DNA from: Azospirillum thiophilum
GTDB lineage: Bacteria; Pseudomonadota; Alphaproteobacteria; Azospirillales; Azospirillaceae
NCBI RefSeq assembly: GCF_001305595.1
Contig: NZ_CP012402.1
Span: 99,501-163,500 of the forward strand
Direction of reading: 5' to 3'
DNA: 64,000 nucleotides
Shown: piece after piece, positions 50,588 to 61,705 of the stretch
Numbering within the stretch: position 1 is the stretch's first letter
How the letters are laid out: the number at the start of each line of letters is the position of its first letter
The notes under the pieces: generated by a model
The model's database searches: none
The model's input: only the letters and a program-made list of their open reading frames with translations
What the model was told of the DNA's origin: nothing
Program-made: the position numbers and the translations under genes

Positions 50588-51244
50588 ATGAGCCAGACCA
50601 AGACCGTCATCTACCTGTTCGATCCGCTCTGCGGCTGGTGCTATGGCGCCTCGCCGGCGCTCGCGTCGCTGGCCGGCCTCGCCGGCCTCGCGCTCGACCT
50701 GCTGCCGACCGGCCTGTTTTCCGGCGCCGGGGCGCGCCCGATGGACGAAGGCTTCGCCGCTTATGCCTGGGCGAACGACCAGCGCATCCAGGCCATGACC
50801 GGCCAGCCCTTCAGCGGGCTCTACCGGACCCGCATCCTCGCCGACCGCCGGCGGCCATTCGACAGCGGCCCCGCGACGCAGGCACTGACCGCGGTATCGG
50901 TGACCGCGCCCGAACGGGAGTTCCAGGCGCTCGCCGCCATCCAGGCCGCGCGCTATGTCGACGGGCGGGACGTCACCGCGGCGCAAACGCTGTCGGACAT
51001 CCTCGCTGGGCTTGGGCTCGCCGCCGCCGCCGCGCTTGTCGCCGGGCGGGAGGGCGGACAGGACGGCGCGCTGACTGCCGCCACCGCCGCACGGGTGGAG
51101 CGGGGCCGGCAACTGATGGCGGAGCATCGCGCCAACGGCGTGCCGACCCTGCTGTTCGACGACGGCTCGCACCGGCGCAAGCTGGACTCCGACATCCTCT
51201 TTTCCAAACCCGGCAGGCTGGCCGCGCTCCTGCGCGCCTTATGA
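50588..51244 (+). CDS. DsbA-family (FrnE-like) thioredoxin-fold protein
   Basis: The 218-residue protein has the active site CGWC at about residues 17-20 (LFDPLCGWCYGASPAL) and the cis-Pro loop NGVPTLLF near residue 185. There is no signal peptide, so it should act in the cytoplasm, like FrnE-type proteins. The next gene, an exported MBL-fold protein, starts 65 bp downstream and is probably co-transcribed. Confidence 0.88.
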   Translation: MSQTKTVIYLFDPLCGWCYGASPALASLAGLAGLALDLLPTGLFSGAGARPMDEGFAAYAWANDQRIQAMTGQPFSGLYRTRILADRRRPFDSGPATQALTAVSVTAPEREFQALAAIQAARYVDGRDVTAAQTLSDILAGLGLAAAAALVAGREGGQDGALTAATAARVERGRQLMAEHRANGVPTLLFDDGSHRRKLDSDILFSKPGRLAALLRAL

Positions 51245-51309
51245 CGGCCGGCTTTGATTGCCAGCACCGATTCCAACTCCAATTGCCCGATCCAACAGGA
51301 GACAACAGC

Positions 51310-52218
51310 ATGTTGACCCGCAGGGATATCCTCGCGGCCGCCGGCCTTGCCGGCGTGGCCGGCCTCGCCACCACTCTCGTCCCGGCCGGTGGTTTCGCCG
51401 CCAGCGGTGCCCCGCTGTCCTGGACGCATTTCCCCGCCGGTGAGGCCGGCTTCCTCCGCGCCCCGGTCCTGCTGTCCGGCGAGCGCGAGGCGATCCTGAT
51501 CGACGGCGGCTTCACCCTGTCCGACGGCAAGGCGCTGGCTGATGCGATCAAGGCGTCCGGCAGGACGCTGACGACCATCTATGTCAGCCAGAGCGACCCC
51601 GACTATTATTTCGGCCTGGGGCCGGTCAAGGCCGCCTTCCCGGCCGCCCGTGTCGCCGCCGCGTCCGCCACCGTCGCGGCGATCAAGGGCAATGTCGTAA
51701 AGAAGCTTGCCGTCTGGGGGCCCAAGCTGAAGGAGAACGGCCCCCAGACGCTGGCCGACATCGTCATGCCGGAGCCGTTCGACGGGCCGGCCCTGACGCT
51801 CGAGGGCAGGGCCGTCGAGATCGTCGAAGCCCAGGGGCTGGCCAACCGCCGCTATCTCTGGGTTCCGTCGCTGCGTGCTGTCTTCGGCGGCGTGCTGGTC
51901 TTCTCCGGCGTCCATGTCTGGACCGCCGACACCCCCACCGCCGAGGCGCGGGCGGCCTGGGTGAAGACCCTCGACGCGATGGCCGGGCGCGACCCGGCCA
52001 TCGTGGTCGCCGGCCATGCCGCACCGGGTGCCGTGCCCGATGCCGCGGCCATCGCCCACACCAGGGCGTATCTGCTGGCGTTCGAGGAGGAGCTGGCCAA
52101 GGCGAAGACCGGCGCCGACCTGATCGCCGCCATGAAGCGGCGCTATCCCGATGCCGGGATGGGCATCGCGCTCGACATCGGCGCCAAGGTGGCGACCGGC
52201 GAGATGAAATGGGGCTGA
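51310..52218 (+). CDS. MBL-fold protein lacking the metal-binding histidines, Tat-exported
   Basis: The 302-residue protein starts with an RR-type signal (TRRDILAAAGLAGVAGLA). The fold follows metallo-beta-lactamases, but the HxHxDH motif is replaced: SQSDPDYYFG aligns with the expected THGHPDHYFG, so three His are Gln, Asp and Tyr. A later VVAGHAAPG is kept. It is therefore unlikely to bind two metals in the usual way; function unknown. AGGAG precedes the start. Confidence 0.75.
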   Translation: MLTRRDILAAAGLAGVAGLATTLVPAGGFAASGAPLSWTHFPAGEAGFLRAPVLLSGEREAILIDGGFTLSDGKALADAIKASGRTLTTIYVSQSDPDYYFGLGPVKAAFPAARVAAASATVAAIKGNVVKKLAVWGPKLKENGPQTLADIVMPEPFDGPALTLEGRAVEIVEAQGLANRRYLWVPSLRAVFGGVLVFSGVHVWTADTPTAEARAAWVKTLDAMAGRDPAIVVAGHAAPGAVPDAAAIAHTRAYLLAFEEELAKAKTGADLIAAMKRRYPDAGMGIALDIGAKVATGEMKWG

Positions 52219-52233
52219 GCGGGAGCGGGGAGG

Positions 52234-52252
52234 GGAGGGCGCACCGCCCTCC
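52234..52252. terminator. Bidirectional terminator hairpin
   Basis: GGAGGGCG, a 3-base loop, CGCCCTCC. It lies between the convergent MBL-fold and DMT genes, 16 bp past the former's stop. Confidence 0.55.
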
Positions 52253-52264
52253 TCCTGCCCGCCA

Positions 52265-53149
52265 TCATTTCCTGTTCACCAGCGCCACGCCGCAGACCGC
52301 CACCGCCATGCCGGCCAGCGCGACGATGCCGAGCTTCTCGCCGAACAGCACCCAGGCGACCAGCGCCGTCACCGGCGGGGTCAGGTAGAACAGGCTGGCG
52401 ACCTTGGCCGCGGCACCGCGGCGGATCAGCGCGAACAACAGGAAGATCGCCCCCACCGACAGCACCAAGCAGAGCCACAGCAGGGCGAAGACGAATTCCC
52501 CCGTCCACTCCACATGCATCGTCTCGACCATCGGCGCGGCGATGGCCAGCGCCAGCGCGGTGGCGGCATATTGGATGGCCGTGCCGCTGCGCAGATCCAT
52601 GCCGCCGCCATGGCGCTTCTGGTACAGTGTGCCCAGCGTGATGCCGACCAGCGACACCAGGGCGTAGCCCAGCGGGACCAGATGCGCGGCGTCGATCGCC
52701 ATCTTCTCGCGCACCACCAGCCCGACGCCGGCCAGACCCAGCAGCAGGCCCGCCCATTGCCGGCCGCTCACCCGCTCGCCCAGCAGCGGGCCGGACAGGG
52801 CGGCGGTCAGCAGCGGCTGGATGCCGACGACCAGCGCCGTGACCCCCGCCGGCAGCCCATGCGCGATGGCGATGAAGATGCCGCTGAGATAGACGCCATG
52901 GACCAGCAGCCCGGCCAGCGCGATACGCCCGGCCGTCGCCCAGTCCTTCGGCCAGGGCGCGCGGCTCACCAGCGCCACCAGCGCCAGCACGACGGCGACC
53001 AGCCCCAGCCGGATCAGCAGGAAGGTCAGCGGCTCCGCATAGGGCAGGCCGTATTTCGCCCCGATGAAGCCGGTGCTCCACAGCAGCACGAAAAGACCCG
53101 GCATCAGGCGCAGCCAGGGCTGGCCGCCGCCCGTCGCGGTCTCGTTCAT
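52265..53149 (-). CDS. EamA/DMT-family transporter
   Basis: The 294-residue protein has about ten membrane segments in two EamA repeats, with VLLWSTGFIGAKYGLP at the start and GVALVNRK at the end. A probable exporter of small metabolites; the substrate is not readable. It is on the same strand as the antiporter upstream but separated by a 135-bp spacer with two hairpins. Confidence 0.88.
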   Translation of the reverse strand: MNETATGGGQPWLRLMPGLFVLLWSTGFIGAKYGLPYAEPLTFLLIRLGLVAVVLALVALVSRAPWPKDWATAGRIALAGLLVHGVYLSGIFIAIAHGLPAGVTALVVGIQPLLTAALSGPLLGERVSGRQWAGLLLGLAGVGLVVREKMAIDAAHLVPLGYALVSLVGITLGTLYQKRHGGGMDLRSGTAIQYAATALALAIAAPMVETMHVEWTGEFVFALLWLCLVLSVGAIFLLFALIRRGAAAKVASLFYLTPPVTALVAWVLFGEKLGIVALAGMAVAVCGVALVNRK

Positions 53150-53166
53150 CGAAGATCCTTCCCTAA

Positions 53167-53277
53167 GCAGGTTTTCCGAACTCCGCCCATGAATGGGGGG
53201 GCTCGGAAAACCTGCAAAACCATGGAGTCCGCAGGTTTCTCCAGGCCGGGCCTGCGGCCCGATCTGGAGAAACCTGC
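53167..53277. repeat. Two successive inverted repeats sharing GCAGGTTT ends
   Basis: The first dyad is GCAGGTTTTCCGA (53167-53179) with TCGGAAAACCTGC (53203-53215); the second is GCAGGTTTCTCCAG (53231-53244) with CTGGAGAAACCTGC (53264-53277). Both lie in the spacer after the antiporter gene (minus strand) and in front of the DMT gene. They may terminate, attenuate or be relics of a small mobile palindrome. Confidence 0.65.
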
Positions 53278-53284
53278 CTGGCGG

Positions 53285-55798
53285 TCAGCTTACCGCCGGG
53301 ATTGCCGGCGCCGACTGGGTCGGCTGCCGGCGTGCCTCGGCGACCGCCTGGATGTGGACGCGCAGATCCGCGTCCTTCTGCACCAGCCGGCGGAAATCCT
53401 TCTCATCCAGCACCAGCAATTGGCAATAGCCCAGCGCCCGCACGTCTGCATTGCGCCGCTGGCGGGTCAGCAGCGCCATCTCGCCGAAGAAGTCGCCGGT
53501 GCCGAGCTTCACCGGTTCCGCCAGATTGGGCACCAGCACCTCGACCGCGCCGGACGCGATGAAGAACATCGACTCGCCGCGGTCGCCGCGGCGCAGGATG
53601 GTCTCGCCCGGCAGCGCCAGCTGGGCGCGCAGCAGCGTGGCGATGGTCGCCACCCGCTCCGCCGGCAGGTCGGCGAACAGCGGCACCCGGCGCACCAGCT
53701 CCGCCACGTCGAAGCGGACGTCCAGCCTCGGCAGCCGTTCCAGCACCCGGCGCCGCTGCTCCAGGTCGCGCTCCAGGTCGGTCAGCACCTCCTGGCTGAT
53801 GATCGATTCGGCATGCATGGTGCGGTAGTCGGCATGCTCCAGCCGCAGGGCGGCGCGGCCGACATAGCGGCTCTGCAGCACCACCGCATAGTCCGGATAT
53901 TGCAGCTTCAGCGCCGCCAGCGCCTGTTCGACGATGCCCAGCCGGCCGACCAGCATGCCTTCCAGCTCGAACGCCACGTCCTGCCCCAGCACGCGGGCCA
54001 GCCGGTCGCGGGTGAAGGCCAGCAGCTCGCGCAGCACGGTGCGCACGGCGACCAGCACCTCGAACCGCATCGACAGGCGCCGTGCCAGCGGCCGGTGGAT
54101 GCCGAAGCGGCGCTGGAGCCAGCTCGCCGTCCGCATCCAGACGGAAAAGGCGATGAAGGGCTCCTCGAACGCCCGGTAGCCGTTGCGGCCCTGGCTCTTG
54201 ACCGCGTCGAGCAGCCGGCCGCTGCGCCCCGCCAGCATCTCCATCACCGAGCGCGACACCACCCCTTCGGAGAAGTGGGCGTAATAGAGTTCTTCCTCGC
54301 GATTCACCAGGATGACGAGGCCGATGGTGACGCGGTCCTCGTCGCTCAGTTCGGCTTCGCCATGGCGCTCCCGGTCGATCCTTTTCAGCCGCTCCTCGTA
54401 CCGCGCGATCATCACGTCCTTGACCGCGGCGTCGACCTCGTAGGTCTGGGCGACGGCGGCGACGCGGTCGCGGATGCTGTCGGTGGACAGCGCCAGCGCC
54501 CGGTTGCGCATGGCGCGCTCCACCGTCGTCAGCTCGTCCAGCTTCAGCACGCGGATCAGCCAGCGCAGCGTCGTGCCGTTGACGAACAGCGTGACGAAGA
54601 CGAAGCCGGTGACCATCACCGCGACGAAGCTCTGGACCCGGTCGGGCACCCGGAAATTCTCGGTCACCGCCAGGGCCAGCGTCAGCGACACCGCGCCGCG
54701 CAGGCCGCCCCACAGCATCACGGTCTTGTAGGAGTTGCTGACCTTCTGCGACAGCCCGGCCCAGGACAGCACCGGGAGCAGGCCGAACAGCACCACCGCG
54801 CGGGCGGCGAAGGCGGCGGCCACCACGACCAGCACCAGCCCGACCTCCGCCCAGCCGGCGTCGGCCATCAGCCGCGGCACCAGGATGGCGGTCAGCAGGA
54901 AGATCATCGAGTTGGCCCAGAAGCCCAGCTGCTGCCAGACATGCTCCATCGCGCCCCAGGTGGCGGGCGAGATGCGGGTCTTGCCGACCGAGCCGATGAC
55001 CAGCGCCGCCGTCACCACAGCCACCACGCCGGATGCGCCGACATAATGCTCGGCCAGCACATAGGACAGGTAGGCCAGCGCCACCGTCAGCGTGATCTCG
55101 GCCATCGGCTGGTTGCGCACCGGCTCCACCACCATGCAGACGACCCGGCCGCAGACATAACCGGTGACGACGCCGCCGGAGAAGTCGCGCAGGAAGTCCA
55201 GCGCCGCCGCCCACACGCCGCCGTGCGAGGTGCGGGTCAGCATCTCCAGCAGCAGGGTGAACAGCGCGATGGCGGCGGCGTCGTTCAGCAGGCTCTCGCC
55301 CTCGACCAGCGTCGTCAGCCGTCTCGGCGCGCCGAGGTCGCGGAAGATGCCGATGACCGCCGCCGGGTCGGTGGAGGCGACGATGGCGCCCAGCAGCAGG
55401 CAGGCGACCAGCCCCAGCGAGGTGAACAGGCTGACCGCATAGCCGACGGCGAAGGTGCAGACGAACACCGCGACCACCGCCATCAGCAGGATCGGCCCCA
55501 GATCGTCGAACAGCCGCCGCACGTCGACCGCCAGCGCCGTCTCGAACAGCAGGATCGGCAGGAAGATGTGCATCAGCACGTCGGACGAGACGTCCAGTTC
55601 GGCCAGCGAGTTCAGGAAGTCGTGGAACGGATCCTTGCCCGGCCCGGCGAAGGTCTGGATGACCGCGCCCAGCGCCACGCCGACACCGGCAAGCAGCACC
55701 GTGTAGGGCATCCGGAAACGGGCGGCCAGCGGCGGAAGGAAGCTGACGAGGGCGAGGAGCCCGGCAACGCCGAGGACTTGGATGACGATGTCGTGCAT
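53285..55798 (-). CDS. CPA1-type Na+/H+ antiporter with cyclic-nucleotide-binding C-terminus
   Basis: The 837-residue protein has about twelve membrane segments in the first 420 residues, with the transport motifs STDPAAVIG, EGESLLNDAAAIALF and GGLRGAVSLTLAL. A long helical cytoplasmic region of about 280 residues follows, then a cNMP-binding domain near residues 700-820 (GDFFGEMALLTRQRRNADVRA). The plan resembles plant SOS1 and some bacterial NHEs. The cyclic-nucleotide domain suggests ligand control of ion flux; which nucleotide is unknown. The ATG at 55798 is preferred to a TTG at 55858. Confidence 0.88.
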   Translation of the reverse strand: MHDIVIQVLGVAGLLALVSFLPPLAARFRMPYTVLLAGVGVALGAVIQTFAGPGKDPFHDFLNSLAELDVSSDVLMHIFLPILLFETALAVDVRRLFDDLGPILLMAVVAVFVCTFAVGYAVSLFTSLGLVACLLLGAIVASTDPAAVIGIFRDLGAPRRLTTLVEGESLLNDAAAIALFTLLLEMLTRTSHGGVWAAALDFLRDFSGGVVTGYVCGRVVCMVVEPVRNQPMAEITLTVALAYLSYVLAEHYVGASGVVAVVTAALVIGSVGKTRISPATWGAMEHVWQQLGFWANSMIFLLTAILVPRLMADAGWAEVGLVLVVVAAAFAARAVVLFGLLPVLSWAGLSQKVSNSYKTVMLWGGLRGAVSLTLALAVTENFRVPDRVQSFVAVMVTGFVFVTLFVNGTTLRWLIRVLKLDELTTVERAMRNRALALSTDSIRDRVAAVAQTYEVDAAVKDVMIARYEERLKRIDRERHGEAELSDEDRVTIGLVILVNREEELYYAHFSEGVVSRSVMEMLAGRSGRLLDAVKSQGRNGYRAFEEPFIAFSVWMRTASWLQRRFGIHRPLARRLSMRFEVLVAVRTVLRELLAFTRDRLARVLGQDVAFELEGMLVGRLGIVEQALAALKLQYPDYAVVLQSRYVGRAALRLEHADYRTMHAESIISQEVLTDLERDLEQRRRVLERLPRLDVRFDVAELVRRVPLFADLPAERVATIATLLRAQLALPGETILRRGDRGESMFFIASGAVEVLVPNLAEPVKLGTGDFFGEMALLTRQRRNADVRALGYCQLLVLDEKDFRRLVQKDADLRVHIQAVAEARRQPTQSAPAIPAVS

Positions 55799-56164
55799 GT
55801 TCCGATGGGGCGGCTGCGGCGTGGGCTGCACGGTATCGCCGCACTGTGGCGGGAGCAAGACCGTGCACCGCGCGGCGCTGCGGCAAAAAATGGCTTTTCC
55901 CGCGGCGGCGTTGCGGCGGGCCTTGTGGCGACCCCTGTGGAGGGCTGGTTACGGCCGGGCCGGGGGCGCCGCGATGCCGCGGGAGGGCGGATATCGGCGT
56001 CGGCGTTGCCGCCGAAGGCGAGCAACGGCGCCGTGTCTGGTGCCCTATATGAGGCTGAATTGGCTGGGGAGACCACAACCCGGACGGTCGCCTCTGGTCG
56101 GCGGGCACGCTGTCGTTTAGGATATGCCTAAATTTGTCCGCATCGCAATTGGGGGGCGTAGAGG
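55799..56164. other. 366-bp gap without a supported gene
   Basis: Divergent spacer between the antiporter and the OmpA-family gene. Open frames here are short and GC-driven. The only distinct element is the A/T-rich dyad at 56116-56132. Promoters for both neighbours must lie here, but no clear boxes were found. Confidence 0.5.
56116..56132. promoter_or_regulatory. TTTAGG-N5-CCTAAA dyad upstream of OmpA-family gene
   Basis: TTTAGG, ATATG, CCTAAA is a perfect dyad 33 bp in front of the OmpA-family start, in A/T-rich surroundings. It is placed like an operator overlapping a promoter. Confidence 0.45.
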
Positions 56165-56779
56165 ATGAAAAGCGGGACTGTCAGGGTATTGCGGCCGGCA
56201 TTGGCCGGGTTGTGCCTGGTGCTGGCGCTGGGGGGCGCCGGCTGGGCGGCCGACCCGGCCGCCGCGCCGACCACGTCGGAGGATTTCATCAAGGCGCTGA
56301 AGATGGCGGCCCCCGATGCGCCGCCCGACGCACCGCTGATCGGCCAGAAGCCGAAGACCCGCGGGCTGGCGCTCGGCACCGCAGACACGGCGGCGCCGGC
56401 TGCTCCCGCCGCGGCGGCAACCCGGCCCAAGGCGGCGCCTAGGATCAGCTTCCAGGTGGAGTTCGCCTTCAACTCGGCCGACCTGACGCCGAAGGCGAGC
56501 GGCATCCTGAACGAGCTTGGCCGCGCCCTGACCTCGCCGGAGCTCAGCGCCTACAGCTTCCAGCTGACCGGCCACACCGACGGCGTCGGCGGCGCCGACT
56601 ACAATCTCGCCCTGTCGAAGCGGCGGGCCGCCGCGGTTCGCGACTATCTGACCAGGACCTTCGCCGTGGCGCCCGACCGCCTGAAGTCGCGCGGCCTGGG
56701 ATCGCAGCAACTGCTCGACCCGGCCAACCCGGCCAGCGACGTCAACCGGCGGGTGGAGATCGTCAATCTCGGCTCGTGA
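56165..56779 (+). CDS. OmpA-family peptidoglycan-binding protein
   Basis: The 204-residue protein has a signal peptide (cleavage after GAGWA, about residue 28), an Ala/Pro-rich linker, and a C-terminal OmpA domain with FAFNSADLTPKAS, TGHTDGVGGADYNLALSKRRAAAV and SDVNRRVEIVN, including the Asp and Arg that bind peptidoglycan. There is no barrel and no lipobox. It is followed by 17-bp tandem repeats beginning at its last codons. Confidence 0.88.
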   Translation: MKSGTVRVLRPALAGLCLVLALGGAGWAADPAAAPTTSEDFIKALKMAAPDAPPDAPLIGQKPKTRGLALGTADTAAPAAPAAAATRPKAAPRISFQVEFAFNSADLTPKASGILNELGRALTSPELSAYSFQLTGHTDGVGGADYNLALSKRRAAAVRDYLTRTFAVAPDRLKSRGLGSQQLLDPANPASDVNRRVEIVNLGS

Positions 56780-56848
56780 GTGGGCTCGGCTCGTGAGCGG
56801 GCTCGGCTCGTGAGCGGGCTCGGCTCGTGAGCGGGCTCGGTTCGTGAT
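56766..56848 (+). repeat. 17-bp tandem repeat at the OmpA-family 3' end
   Basis: The unit ctcggctcgtgagcggg occurs about five times (CTCGTGAG at 56773, 56790, 56807 and 56824, and a variant TTCGTGAT at 56841). The first copy holds the last codons and the TGA stop. Because 17 is not a multiple of three, the copies put the stop motif in all frames. Confidence 0.8.
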
Positions 56849-56862
56849 CGGCGCGGAGGCGC

Positions 56863-57777
56863 TCACCGCCATCCGCCATCCTCGGTCAGCCCGGCCAGGA
56901 TGTCGCGCAGGATGCCCCGTGCCGCGCGGGCGGCGGCAGGCATCGGCCGGCCGGACGCATGGGCCAGCAGGATGCTGCGGTCGATCTGCGGGTCGGCGAT
57001 GGGCAGGCCGGTCAGCCGCTCCGCCACCGCGCCGTAGCGCGCCACCCGCTCCGACAGCACGGTGTAGCCGCAGCCTTCCGCCACCAGCGCCTTGATCTGT
57101 TCCAGCGCGTCGATCTCCATGGCGACGGTGACGCCGCTGCGGGCGAGCATCGCCGCATGCTCCACCTCCTCGCGCACGCCGTGGGGGCGGCCGGGCAGGA
57201 TCAGCGGCAGGGCCAGCGCCTCGGCGAAGGGGATCGCGCTGCGGCCGCGCAGCAGCGGGTCGTCCGCCGGCCCGACCAGATGCAGCTTTTCCTGCGCCAC
57301 CGGCTCGGTCTCCAGCCCGCCCATGTCCTTGGCGCCGAACACCAGCGCGAGGTCGAGCTGTCCCGACAGCACCCATTCCCGCATGTGACCGGACAGCCCC
57401 TCGACCACCCGCAGGCGGATCTGCGGATAGGCGCGGCGCACCGCCAGCGCCAGCGGCACCGTCAGGACCGGGCCGAGCGAGGTCGGGATGCCGACCGTCG
57501 CCGGCCCCGCCGGCACCGCCTCCACTGCGCGGACCTCGTCGCGCAGCCCGTCCATCGCCTCGATCAGTGTTGCCGCCCGCTGCGCCAGCCGCCGGCCGCT
57601 TTCCGTCGGCACCACGCCGCGGGCCGTGCGCAGGACGAGCTGGCAGCCGAAATCCTCTTCCATCCGTTTCAGATGCAGGCTGAGCGCCGGCTGCGCCACC
57701 CGCAGCACCTCCGCCGCGCGGGAGATCGAACCATGCTCGACGATGCCCAGGAAATAGCGCAGCTGCCGCAGATCCAT
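56863..57777 (-). CDS. LysR-family regulator, Nac/CatM-like subgroup
   Basis: The 304-residue protein begins MDLRQLRYFLGIVEHGSISRAAE and VAQPALSLHLKRMEEDFG, and ARGVVPTESGRRL follows, a pattern seen in Nac (nitrogen assimilation control) and related LysR proteins. A Nac role would fit a replicon rich in nitrogen catabolic genes, but this is inference. It converges with the OmpA-family gene and diverges from clpB. Confidence 0.85.
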   Translation of the reverse strand: MDLRQLRYFLGIVEHGSISRAAEVLRVAQPALSLHLKRMEEDFGCQLVLRTARGVVPTESGRRLAQRAATLIEAMDGLRDEVRAVEAVPAGPATVGIPTSLGPVLTVPLALAVRRAYPQIRLRVVEGLSGHMREWVLSGQLDLALVFGAKDMGGLETEPVAQEKLHLVGPADDPLLRGRSAIPFAEALALPLILPGRPHGVREEVEHAAMLARSGVTVAMEIDALEQIKALVAEGCGYTVLSERVARYGAVAERLTGLPIADPQIDRSILLAHASGRPMPAAARAARGILRDILAGLTEDGGWR

Positions 57778-57887
57778 GATGCCGGAGCCTCCACCCTCGA
57801 TACCGCGACGCTATGAAGGGGGAGGCGGGGATCGCGTGTCAATATGGCCCTGCGCCGCCGCCCGGCCGGGCAGGTCGCCTCACCCCT

Positions 57888-57917
57888 CTTGATCGCCGCA
57901 ATTCCGTTAACCATTTA
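57888..57917 (+). promoter_or_regulatory. Possible heat-shock (RpoH) promoter of clpB
   Basis: CTTGAT (57888-57893), 17 bases, CCATTTA (57911-57917) fits the alphaproteobacterial RpoH pattern CTTG-N17-CYTATNT with mismatches. It lies about 97 bp upstream of the clpB start. Confidence 0.4.
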
Positions 57918-58013
57918 CCCATCAGGCGCCGGGCGGTCGCGCATTTTGCGGACCGTGGACGCGCCGTCCCGCGCCGGATGGCTGGGCGGGAGACCATGGA
58001 AACGGAGTGCCGG

Positions 58014-60695
<2,682 letters not shown>

Positions 60696-60733
60696 CCGGC
60701 AGGATAGCGGCCACGGCGTGACGACATGGGAAA

Positions 60734-60765
60734 GGCCTCGGATGCCCGCCATCCGGGGCCTTTTT
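60734..60765 (+). terminator. Rho-independent terminator of clpB
   Basis: ggcctcggat, loop, atccggggcc (one G-T pair), then ttttt. It starts 38 bp after the clpB stop. Confidence 0.8.
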
Positions 60766-60812
60766 CCCATCCGGCCGGGCGGCCATCTTCCTGGGGCATC
60801 ACCCTGCGGCCA

Positions 60813-61502
60813 TCACCATTTGGACTTCAGCTTCTTGGCGCCGTCGCTCGACCAGATGATGGCGACGGCATCGACCACCAGTTCGGCATTCGCCTTTTCA
60901 TTCTGCTTCCACTCGCCGCACAGCATCATGATCGAGGCGATCGCGCACACGCAGCCGCCGCGCGCTCCCTCGATCAGGCTGGTGCAGACATTCTCCTTCG
61001 GGCTGTCCTTGCGGAAGGATTTGCGGATCGACCAGATGCGGTCGGCGATGAAGGGCAGGCCGGCGGTGAAGACGCTGACCGCCTTGATCGCCGTGTTGTT
61101 CTCCTTGCGGTCGATCACATAGGTCAGGTTGGCCTTGCATTTGCCGCAACTGCACGGATAGCCGTTGCTGCGCGTGGCGGCGGTGCGCAGGTCGTGCAGG
61201 GCGAAGATGCCGTTCGCGGTGATGCCGATGGCCAGCGCCACCAGCCACGGCCCCAGCGCCGCCCCCAGCGGGAACAGCGAGATGGAGCCGATCCCGACAT
61301 TGACGCTCGTGGTCGCCACCCCGCTGAGCGCGGTGACGCCGGTCTGCAGGCCGCTCTGGGCACCGCCGATCAGCGCCATCTTGGAGTATTTCGCCAGCTT
61401 GGTCCGTGTTTCGCTGAAAGGCTCGAAGCTGTCGGCGGCCGGCGCATTGGTCGCGAACATCGTCGCAAGCTCGCGGAGCTTGTCGGGTGGCGGAAGCGGC
61501 AT
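60813..61502 (-). CDS. Unrecognised protein with Cys cluster and hydrophobic segments
   Basis: The 229-residue protein has no family I can name. It has a hydrophilic N-terminus, two or three Gly/Ala-rich hydrophobic segments (about 45-110; LVALAIGITANGIFAL), then a CSCGKCK cluster (about residue 123) followed by charged NLTYVIDRKENN, and a final Cys-bearing hydrophobic part (GGCVCAIASIMMLC). The Cys cluster suggests metal binding. Start at 61502 with GGGAAGG upstream. It stands alone, between clpB and an SDR gene. Confidence 0.65.
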   Translation of the reverse strand: MPLPPPDKLRELATMFATNAPAADSFEPFSETRTKLAKYSKMALIGGAQSGLQTGVTALSGVATTSVNVGIGSISLFPLGAALGPWLVALAIGITANGIFALHDLRTAATRSNGYPCSCGKCKANLTYVIDRKENNTAIKAVSVFTAGLPFIADRIWSIRKSFRKDSPKENVCTSLIEGARGGCVCAIASIMMLCGEWKQNEKANAELVVDAVAIIWSSDGAKKLKSKW

Positions 61503-61546
61503 GGTCGGAACCTTCCCGGTGAGGCGGCCAATGGAACCTGTCTGTC

Positions 61547-61578
61547 CGATGGCCCATCTGTTCGATGGCCCATCTGTT
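61547..61578. repeat. 16-bp tandem repeat upstream of the Cys-cluster gene
   Basis: cgatggcccatctgtt twice in tandem (61547-61562, 61563-61578), with a partial third (cgatgg). It lies about 45-76 bp in front of the minus-strand gene at 61502, where a promoter is expected. Confidence 0.7.
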
Positions 61579-61705
61579 CGATGGTGGTAGACGGGCAACA
61601 ATCGGCCGGCAAGCGCATGCCGCATCGAGGCTGCCAATGCGCTCGAGGGTCTGCTAAATCTCGGCGTCGGGCGCATGACGTGCCGCAACAGCCGGAGGCA
61701 CAGGC

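Noticed and set aside
52514-56131. Plus-strand open frame of 1205 codons opposite the DMT and antiporter genes
   Set aside because: Gln/His/Arg-rich shadow of two recognisable membrane protein genes.
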